Made by a program: the position numbers and the translations under genes. A stretch of 46,207 nucleotides of DNA, taken from contig CAIJPD010000062.1 in NCBI GenBank assembly GCA_903822495.1, positions 1 through 46,207 on the forward strand, read 5' to 3'. The stretch is from an uncultured Chloroflexota bacterium (GTDB taxonomy: Bacteria > Chloroflexota > Limnocylindria > Limnocylindrales > CSP1-4). The stretch's first letter is position 1. Every line of letters begins with the position of its first letter. Positions 40,710 through 46,207 of the stretch are shown piece by piece. A model generated the notes under the pieces. The model worked only from the letters and a program-made list of their open reading frames with translations. It ran no database searches and was not told the DNA's origin.

Positions 40710-42355
40710 CACGCCGCGAATCGCCGCCCGTGTCCGCCTGGGCTCCGAGCCGCCGGGAGGCCATCCTGTCCGCCCTGGGGGTCCTGGCGACGGCGCTCCT
40801 CGTCCGGATCTGGGCGGCGTCGATGATCACGTTCCCCGCCCCCGAAGACACCGCCTACTACGTCGGGGTGGCGCGCAACCTGCTGGCTGGCCACGGGCTG
40901 GTCTCCGATGCCCTGTGGAGCTACACGACCCCACCGCTGGTCTTCCCGCGCCCGGCCTTCGAGGTGTGGCTGCCGCTGCCCACGCTCCTTGCCGCCATCC
41001 CGATGGCCCTGCTCGGGAGCTCGTTCTCCGCGGCGCAGTGGAGCGCGGTGATCGTGGGCTCGCTCGTGCCCGTGCTGGCCTGGCGCCTCGGCGCCGATCT
41101 CGCGCTGGAGCGGCGGTTGCCGGCCGGGCGTGGGCGCAGCATCGCGCTCGGGAGCGGCCTCGTCTGCGCCGTCTACCTGCCGCTGGTCCTGCATTCCGGC
41201 CTGCCGGATTCCACCATGCCGTTCGCGGCGCTGGCCCTGGCGACGTGCCTCGTCGTGGCACGGGCCACGCGGATGGCGCGACCCAGCCTGCGCATGCTGG
41301 TGAGCCTCGGCCTGCTCATGGGGGTGGCTGCGCTCGCGCGGAACGAGGCCGCCTGGCTGGCACTCGGCTGGGTGGTCGCGGTCGCCGGCCGCCCGGGGAC
41401 GATGGCCGAGCGCGTGCGCCTGGTGGGCGTGGTTGGAGCCGTGGCGCTGGTCGTGTTCGCACCGTGGGCCGCCCGCGACTGGCTGGTCTTCGGCAACCCG
41501 CTGCCCGGCCAGGCGCTGGCCAACGCGCTGTCGCTCGACGGGCGGGACATCTTCGCCTGGCAGGAGCCTCCCACGCTCGCTCGTTACCTCGCCGCGGGTC
41601 CGGGAGCCTGGATCGGGACCCGCCTCGTGGGCCTCGGCCACAACCTCTTCAGCGTCCTGCTCCTGCCGGGGATGCCCATGTCGCTCATCGGCCTCGCGGG
41701 CCTGGCCGCGGTGGCGCGCGCCCGGGCGCTCCGGCCGCTGGTGCTCCTGGCCGGCGTGACGTTCACCGCCACCACCCTGCTGTTCCCGGTCGCGACAACG
41801 TGGGGCACCTTCCTCCACGCCGCGGGTCCGGTGCACGTCCTGCTGATCATCGGCTGCCTCACGGCGCTCGACTCCGCCATCGCCGCGGTCGGCCGGCGGC
41901 GGGGCTGGTCCAACCCGACCGCGTGGCTGGGACCATCGCTGGGCGTCGCGGCGGGGCTCCTCTTCACGCTGGCGCTGCTCCCGGCGTTCGGGGAGACGGG
42001 CCGCGAGGCCGCCGGCAAGTACGCCGCGCTCCGAACGGTCCTCGCCGACCTGGACCCCGCCGGTGGGCCCGTCATCACGGACTTCCCGATCTGGCTGGCC
42101 GAGGAGACGGGCAGGCACAGCCTGGCCCTGCCCAACGAGCAACCCTCGAGCGTCCTGGACCTGGCCGCCCGCTTCCCCGGGACCCGACTCCTCATCGTGG
42201 ACGACCGGATCGATTCGGGACGCTGGCCGTCGATCCTGGCCGAGGGTCTGCCCGGTTCCGCCTGCTTCCAGCCGGTCTCCCTCCCGGCCTCCACGGGCCA
42301 GGGAGCCATTCGGGCCCTCGAGTCGACCCGCTTGTACCGGATTTCCTGCCCATGA
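40706..42355 (+). CDS. GT39-like membrane glycosyltransferase (tandem copy 2)
   Basis: The 549-residue protein closely resembles its upstream neighbour: EDTAYYVGVARNLLAGHGLV, FEVWLPLPTLLAAIPMALLG, LGLLMGVAALARNEAAWLAL and a soluble C-terminal region (GPVITDFPIWLAEETGRHSL, LIVDDRIDSGRWPSILAEGL). About 11-12 helices are predicted. Tandem duplication explains the pair; the two may share or divide acceptors. The GTG start overlaps the preceding stop by four bases, so expression is coupled. The histidine kinase gene follows 23 bases after its stop with its own promoter-like TATACT. Confidence 0.86.
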   Translation: MTRRESPPVSAWAPSRREAILSALGVLATALLVRIWAASMITFPAPEDTAYYVGVARNLLAGHGLVSDALWSYTTPPLVFPRPAFEVWLPLPTLLAAIPMALLGSSFSAAQWSAVIVGSLVPVLAWRLGADLALERRLPAGRGRSIALGSGLVCAVYLPLVLHSGLPDSTMPFAALALATCLVVARATRMARPSLRMLVSLGLLMGVAALARNEAAWLALGWVVAVAGRPGTMAERVRLVGVVGAVALVVFAPWAARDWLVFGNPLPGQALANALSLDGRDIFAWQEPPTLARYLAAGPGAWIGTRLVGLGHNLFSVLLLPGMPMSLIGLAGLAAVARARALRPLVLLAGVTFTATTLLFPVATTWGTFLHAAGPVHVLLIIGCLTALDSAIAAVGRRRGWSNPTAWLGPSLGVAAGLLFTLALLPAFGETGREAAGKYAALRTVLADLDPAGGPVITDFPIWLAEETGRHSLALPNEQPSSVLDLAARFPGTRLLIVDDRIDSGRWPSILAEGLPGSACFQPVSLPASTGQGAIRALESTRLYRISCP

Positions 42356-42378
42356 GCGGCTCGTATACTTGGCCCACC

Positions 42379-43434
42379 ATGGATGCACCTGGCTCCGGCG
42401 GTTTCCCGCGCGCGGGCGGATTCGATGTGCCGCTCGCCGAGGCGACCGCGGCCATCGGCACCAGCGCCAACACCCTGCGCGCCGCCCGCGAGCGCTACCG
42501 CGAGGCCTACCTGGGCGAACAGGCGGATTGGCGGATCCTGCGCACCGAGCTCGATGAGCTGGAGCTCCACGCGCGTGATGACGGATCGCCCGCGGATGCG
42601 GCCCGGCTTCGCGAGTTGCGCGCCCGGCTGGAGGTGACCGAGACCGAGCTGGGCCGCCACCGGGCCGAGCTGTCCCGGCTCAACCTGGCTCTCGACAACC
42701 TGGAGACCACTTGGCTCTTCCTCGCCCGTAACGACGGAAGCCTGGTGATGGACCCATCCAGCCCCGCGACGACGACGGCCCTCCAGATGCGGATCGTCGA
42801 GGCGCAGGAGGCGGAGCGTTCACGGCTGGCCCAGGAGATCCATGACGGCCCGGCGCAGTCGCTGACCAACGCGATCTTCCAGGTGCAATACGTGCAGCGC
42901 GTCCTGGACCAGGACATCGACGTTGCGCGCTCCGAGCTGCATTACATGGGCGAGCTGCTCCGACGCGAGCTGAGCGACGTCCGGAGCTACATCAGCCAGC
43001 TCCGCCCGCCGCTCCTGGACCAGCTGGGGCTGGAAGGCGCAATCCGGGATACCGTGGAGCACATCACCGCGCTGTCCGGCGTGGAGATCACCACGGAGCT
43101 GACCGCCTCGGCTGGCCTGCTGGGCGAGGCCGAGCAGACCGTGGTGCTGCGCGTGGCGCAGGAGGCGTTGCAGAACGTCCGGAAGCACTCGATGGCGGCC
43201 CACGCCACGGTGGCAACGCTGCTCACCGGTGAGGGCTGGCAGCTGGTGATCACGGACGACGGCCGCGGCTTCGACCTCGGGGCCGTCGTCGCCCGGGGGC
43301 GCCGCAACTTCGGTTTGCAGTTCATGCGTGAGCGCGCAGCGTTGATCGGCGCGCGATTCGAAGTACGATCCGAACCCAACGGCGGCACGACGATAATCCT
43401 GATCATCCCGGTGTCCGCAAAGGAGAGCAGATGA
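42379..43434 (+). CDS. Soluble NarX/DegS-like sensor histidine kinase
   Basis: The 351-residue protein has no membrane segment. An N-terminal coiled-coil region (about 20-115) precedes the HisKA_3 phosphoacceptor helix RLAQEIHDGPAQSLTNAIFQ with His155, a second helix, SQLRPPLLDQLGLEGAIRDT, and an intact HATPase: VAQEALQNVRKHSMAAHATV (N box) and ITDDGRGFDLGA (G1 box), then FMRERAALIGARF. It should autophosphorylate and donate to the NarL-type regulator whose ATG overlaps its stop. The signal is not apparent; without a membrane domain it probably senses an internal state or partner. TATACT (42364-42369) nine bases before the ATG indicates its own leaderless promoter. Confidence 0.94.
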   Translation: MDAPGSGGFPRAGGFDVPLAEATAAIGTSANTLRAARERYREAYLGEQADWRILRTELDELELHARDDGSPADAARLRELRARLEVTETELGRHRAELSRLNLALDNLETTWLFLARNDGSLVMDPSSPATTTALQMRIVEAQEAERSRLAQEIHDGPAQSLTNAIFQVQYVQRVLDQDIDVARSELHYMGELLRRELSDVRSYISQLRPPLLDQLGLEGAIRDTVEHITALSGVEITTELTASAGLLGEAEQTVVLRVAQEALQNVRKHSMAAHATVATLLTGEGWQLVITDDGRGFDLGAVVARGRRNFGLQFMRERAALIGARFEVRSEPNGGTTIILIIPVSAKESR

Positions 43435-44168
43435 GCGCGACGGAGAACAGCGGCGAGCGGCGCCGCGGCGATCGGCGCCCCGCCGACGAGAAGGTGCGGA
43501 TCCTGATCGTGGACGACCACGTCCTCTTCCGCCTCGGCATCTCCAACATCCTGGGCCGTGAGCCGGACTTCGAGATCGCGGGCGAGGCCGACGACAGCCG
43601 GTCGGCGATCGATATCGCCCTCGAGACCTCCCCCGACATCATCCTGATGGACACCTCGCTGCCGGCTCCGGGCGGGATCGAGACCACCCAGCGGATCAAG
43701 CGTGAGCTGCCGTCGTGCGGCATCATCGTGCTCTCGGCCGCCGAGGACGAGGACGACCTGTTCGGCGCGATCAAGGCGGGCGCGGCCGCCTTCATCCTCA
43801 AGGACGTCAGCCCGGCTGACCTCGTCACCACCATCCGCCGCGTCGTCGCAGGCGAGTACCTGATCAACGACGAGGTCTTCACCAAGCCGTCCGTCGCATC
43901 ACGGGTCCTCAAGGAGTTCCGCGAGCTGGCCGTCTACGGCCAGGAGGCGGCGCCCATCTTCGCGCCCCTCTCCCCGCGCGAGGTCCAGATCCTGGACAAC
44001 ATCGCCCAGGGCATGACCAACAAGCAGGTCGCCTACGCGCTGAGCATCAGCGAGCAGACGGTCAAGAACCACATGAGTTCCATCCTCCGGAAGCTCTCGG
44101 TCAACGACCGGACCCAGGCCGTCGTGTACGCCATGCGCCAGGGCTGGATCCGGATGCCGGAGGACTGA
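43431..44168 (+). CDS. NarL/FixJ-family response regulator
   Basis: The 245-residue regulator has a receiver domain (about 22-140: RILIVDDHVLFRLGISNILG, phosphoacceptor D74 in ILMDTSLPAPGG, K124 in FILKDVSPADL) and a LuxR-type helix-turn-helix (about 182-242: LSPREVQILDNIAQGMTNKQ, then VAYALSISEQTVKNHMSSIL). It is translationally coupled to the kinase (ATGA) with AAAGGAGA upstream. It is phosphorylated by that kinase and binds DNA as a dimer; the tandem Flp pilins just downstream are its obvious candidate targets. A basic N-terminal extension of 21 residues (ERRRGDRRPAD) precedes the receiver. Confidence 0.96.
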   Translation: MSATENSGERRRGDRRPADEKVRILIVDDHVLFRLGISNILGREPDFEIAGEADDSRSAIDIALETSPDIILMDTSLPAPGGIETTQRIKRELPSCGIIVLSAAEDEDDLFGAIKAGAAAFILKDVSPADLVTTIRRVVAGEYLINDEVFTKPSVASRVLKEFRELAVYGQEAAPIFAPLSPREVQILDNIAQGMTNKQVAYALSISEQTVKNHMSSILRKLSVNDRTQAVVYAMRQGWIRMPED

Positions 44169-45400
44169 TGTCCCTGGGCAGCGCCATGGGTGGCCTCCCT
44201 GCCCGGCTGGCCGCCGACCTGGCTGCCCTCGACGCCGAGCTCGCCGAGATCGATCTCCTCATCACCCAGGCCACCACCGAGGCGGATCGCCACGAACAGA
44301 AGCGGTCGGCGGCGTCCGACCGGCTGCAGGGCGCCCGGAACATCGGCGAGCCGCCGGCCGGACTCGTGGAGCAGGCCGCTGCCCTGATCATGCTCACCCG
44401 CCGGGCCGGCGTGATGGAGGCGCAGGTCGACGTCCTGGCGGGCAAGCGCAAGGTGCTGGCCCGTTATCGCGAGGCGCTGGCCCTGTACCTGGGCCTCCCG
44501 CCGGGTCAGGACGCAGCCGGCGATTCACCGGTGCTCGCGGCACTCCTCCCGGGCGCCGCCGCCGGCAGGCCCGCGACCGGCGGCGGGCTGCCGGTTGGGG
44601 GCAAGGGCGCCGATCGGCGGGACGCCATCGACCGCGAATCGGCGCGGGTGGCGCTCGCGGCCCAGGAACAGCTCCGCCGCGGGATCGCGCGGGCCATGCA
44701 CGACGGCCCGGCCCAGAGCCTCACCAACATCGTGCTCCAGGCACAGATCGTGGAGCGCATCGCGGCCCGCGACCCACTCGAGGCACGCGAGGAGGTCCGC
44801 CAGCTGATCGCCATGGTCCAGCGCACCCTGGACGCGACCAAGGCGTTCATCAGCGACGTCCGGCCCATGGTCCTCGACGACCTGGGCCTGGTGCCCACGC
44901 TGCGTGGCGCCGCCCGCGACCGCGGCCGGCGGGCGAACGTCCCGGTCGGGTTCGAATCATTCGGCATGGACCAGCGCCTGCCGACCGACGTCGAGAGCGC
45001 GCTCTTCCGTCTCTTCGATGACGCGCTGGCGGCCTACCTCACCCTGCGTCCCGAACAGATCCAGCTCCGGCTCGATTGGTCGGGTCAGCTGGATGCGCGT
45101 GTCACGGCCGGCCGGATCGGGGAGGACGGGACCGTGGCCGTCGCGGCCAATGCCGTCCGACCGGGCGCGCCCACCGATGAGGATCTTCCGCCGGCCCTGG
45201 CCGCCATGATCGCGCAGCGGCGCGATGACGAAGCCGCGGCCGCGGAGACGGCGCGCCTCGCGCACATCGCCACGCTGCCGGATGCGGCATGGCGGGAGGT
45301 CCAGTTCCGGGCCGCCGGGCTGGGCATCGAGGTCCGCCTGGAGGATGGTGGCGGCACGCTGGTGGTCAGCGCCGACCTGGCCGCCCTCTCCGGCCGCTGA
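44168..45400 (+). CDS. Histidine-kinase-like protein with degenerate ATPase domain
   Basis: The 410-residue protein shares its phosphoacceptor helix with the kinase two genes upstream: RGIARAMHDGPAQSLTNIVL with His178; HDGPAQSLTN is identical in both. A coiled coil (about 10-105) and a Pro/Gly linker precede it, and FISDVRPMVLDDLGLVPTLR follows. But the region where the ATPase should be lacks the N box (LFDDALAAYL in place of EALxNVxKH) and has no DxGxG box, so it cannot bind ATP normally; about 90 residues of unrelated, acidic and Ala-rich sequence follow. It may be phosphorylated by the intact kinase or act as its partner, phosphatase or decoy. The ATG overlaps the regulator stop by one base (TGATG). 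Confidence 0.85.
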   Translation: MSLGSAMGGLPARLAADLAALDAELAEIDLLITQATTEADRHEQKRSAASDRLQGARNIGEPPAGLVEQAAALIMLTRRAGVMEAQVDVLAGKRKVLARYREALALYLGLPPGQDAAGDSPVLAALLPGAAAGRPATGGGLPVGGKGADRRDAIDRESARVALAAQEQLRRGIARAMHDGPAQSLTNIVLQAQIVERIAARDPLEAREEVRQLIAMVQRTLDATKAFISDVRPMVLDDLGLVPTLRGAARDRGRRANVPVGFESFGMDQRLPTDVESALFRLFDDALAAYLTLRPEQIQLRLDWSGQLDARVTAGRIGEDGTVAVAANAVRPGAPTDEDLPPALAAMIAQRRDDEAAAAETARLAHIATLPDAAWREVQFRAAGLGIEVRLEDGGGTLVVSADLAALSGR

Positions 45401-45683
45401 GGCGAGGATCTCTTCGTCGCCAGCCCGGGATTGATCCGCCACGACCGGGCATGCGGGCACTCGTCGGCGCCGGAACGCGCCGATCACCCCGGTTGGCCGC
45501 AGAGGTCCTGGGTCCCTACCCGTCCGTACTTGTCCACACCTTCGGTGCCCCCCGGTGAGCCTACCCCGACGGTCGTGGGCAGGGGTTAGGACTATTGCGC
45601 TACTGACCATCCCGGGAAGACTTCCTAGAGTTCAACTCGACATCCGGCTTATCGGATCGACTTGGTAATTGGAGATCCTCGAA
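45401..45683. other. 283-base gap before the Flp pilins
   Basis: The gap holds one perfect high-GC DnaA box TTGTCCACA (45530-45538), probably chance, and the promoter element at 45582-45631, followed by a 52-base leader. I see no gene in it; short open frames in the first half have no support. Confidence 0.6.
45582..45631 (+). promoter_or_regulatory. Flp pilin promoter with extended upstream blocks
   Basis: CTGACC (45603-45608) and TAGAGT (45626-45631) with a 17-base spacer form the -35/-10 pair. Upstream are GGGGTTAGG and GACTATTGCG, and the -10 is preceded by CTTCC. The same order of blocks appears at 13509-13559 before the micro-peptides. Transcription would start near 45638, leaving a leader of about 45 bases before the pilin. 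Confidence 0.65.
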
Positions 45684-45854
45684 ATGGCACTCATCACGTC
45701 GCTCTTTGCTTCCCTCCGTCGAAGCGAAGAGGGTCAGGGTCTGGCCGAGTACGCGCTGATCCTCGCGCTCATCGCCATCGTCGCCATCGTCGCGCTGCTC
45801 TTCCTGGGCGGCCAGGTCTCCGGCATCCTCAACACCGTTGGCACCTCGGTCTAG
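45684..45854 (+). CDS. flp: Flp/Fap-type pilin
   Basis: The 56-residue prepilin has a short leader (MALITSLFASLRRSEEG), the type IVb processing motif G-QGLAEY with cleavage predicted after Gly17, and a hydrophobic assembly helix ALILALIAIVAIVALLFLGG, then a short polar tail. Flp pilins are processed by a TadV-type prepilin peptidase and assembled by the Tad machinery into adhesive pili. GGAG lies nine bases before the ATG. The gene is followed by hairpins and a second, very similar pilin. No tad assembly genes are within the window; they may lie to the right. Confidence 0.95.
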   Translation: MALITSLFASLRRSEEGQGLAEYALILALIAIVAIVALLFLGGQVSGILNTVGTSV

Positions 45855-45872
45855 CTGACCAGCCGGCCTGTC

Positions 45873-45889
45873 GGACCGGCTGCCGGTCC
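45873..45889 (+). terminator. Hairpin after the first pilin
   Basis: GGACCGG and CCGGTCC pair perfectly across a CTG loop, 19 bases past the stop. No U-run follows. It may stabilise the pilin mRNA 3' end or partly terminate transcription so that the first pilin is made in excess. Confidence 0.45.
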
Positions 45890-45930
45890 CATCGGGCCGG
45901 GCCCCAAAGCCGACAACCAGCTACACCTGG

Positions 45931-45949
45931 CGTCGTCCGGCGGACGACG
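45931..45949 (+). other. Second hairpin in the inter-pilin gap
   Basis: CGTCGTC and GACGACG form a 7-bp stem with a 5-base loop, about 100 bases before the second pilin. With the hairpin at 45873 it makes the 192-base gap structured. A TTGACA at 45965-45970 could be a -35, but no good -10 follows. Confidence 0.35.
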
Positions 45950-46046
45950 CGACGAGTCGGACAGTTGACACCTGATGAGGCAACTGCCACGCTCGTTGGG
46001 CCCCTGCTGGCGCAGGGGACTCTGGAGGAAAGGAGGTACTTCACAA

Positions 46047-46207
46047 GTGTCGATGTTCTCTGCTCTTATCGCTTCCTTCCGTCACGAGGAGGAGGGCCAG
46101 GGTCTCGCTGAGTACGCCCTGATCCTCGCGCTGATCGCCATCGTTGCGATCGTTGCGCTCCTCTTCCTGGGCGCGCAGATCTCCGCGATCCTGCACACCG
46201 TTGGAAA
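46047..46207 (+). CDS. flp: Second Flp/Fap-type pilin, cut by the window edge
   Basis: The visible 53 codons repeat the first pilin: leader MSMFSALIASFRHEEEG, processing motif G-QGLAEY, and the assembly helix ALILALIAIVAIVALLFLGA, identical for 19 residues. The leader and the residues after the helix differ. AAAGGAGGT ends nine bases before GTG 46047, a strong ribosome binding site that favours the GTG over ATG 46053 (15 bases away). The frame is open to the edge, so the C-terminus is not seen. Tandem copies suggest major and minor pilins, or dosage. Confidence 0.93.
   Translation, partial: MSMFSALIASFRHEEEGQGLAEYALILALIAIVAIVALLFLGAQISAILHTVG

Noticed and set aside
44168..45400. Frameshift as the cause of the degenerate kinase C-terminus
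   Set aside because: The frame is open with host-like codon use throughout, and no other frame there encodes a recognisable N or G box.
45530..45538. Perfect TTGTCCACA DnaA box before the pilins
   Set aside because: Single isolated site in GC-rich DNA; one 9-mer match is expected by chance.

Overview
This 46.2 kb window is a dense, GC-rich bacterial chromosome segment with short intergenic gaps and many 4-base start/stop overlaps. The content points to a GC-rich member of Chloroflexota (a Limnocylindria- or Thermomicrobia-like lineage), with Actinobacteriota as the less likely alternative. The reasons are a Gram-positive-type LexA box, Flp-type pilins, many GT-C membrane glycosyltransferases, a DUF5317 domain fused to an MFS transporter, and a recurring TANNNT hexamer 6-9 nt before start codons (leaderless mRNAs). 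This lineage call is inference; no rRNA, tRNA or CRISPR array was seen.

Layout. 1-3615: a two-gene minus-strand unit (FAD oxidoreductase, then a large membrane protein). 3784-7146: replication and SOS block, with a DUF1232 gene and rplI on minus, then lexA (behind a perfect LexA operator) and dnaB on plus. 7204-10027: an EamA exporter, a GT39-like glycosyltransferase and a dodecin. 10049 to about 14520: a stretch of visibly lower GC and freer codon use with a giant ATPase-BTAD regulator, two tiny ORFs ending in the same pentapeptide, and the N-terminal half of an HD-GYP protein whose C-terminal half returns to host composition. 15461-17599: DUF5317-MFS fusion. 17624-21822 (minus): a MerR-ArsC fusion regulator/enzyme with a classic MerR promoter, an ACR3 arsenite exporter and a metal P-type ATPase. 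22038-25614: a tail-rich membrane protein, a PIG-L deacetylase, a GT-C transferase and a RibD/DHFR-like reductase. 25759-42355: a glycan assembly region with GT4, GT2 (ALG5-like), GT87, two PIG-V-like mannosyltransferases, a polyprenyl sugar-phosphate transferase, an O-antigen ligase with TPRs, two tandem GT39 enzymes and a FemAB/GNAT-like protein. 42379-46207: a soluble NarX-like histidine kinase, a NarL-type regulator, a second kinase-like protein with a degenerate ATPase domain, then two tandem Flp pilins, the second cut by the window edge.

How it fits together. The glycan genes suggest polyprenyl-phosphate sugar synthesis feeding GT-C transferases and a surface polysaccharide. The most intriguing part is the BTAD regulator / micro-peptide / HD-GYP module at 10.0-15.3 kb. 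The micro-ORFs end in SIKGF, and one has a signal peptide that could release a GGASIKGF or SIKGF peptide. The promoter in front of them shares an extended, multi-block element with the promoter of the Flp pilins 32 kb away, suggesting that a possible peptide signal, cyclic-di-GMP turnover and pilus production belong to one regulon. This is a hypothesis from sequence alone.
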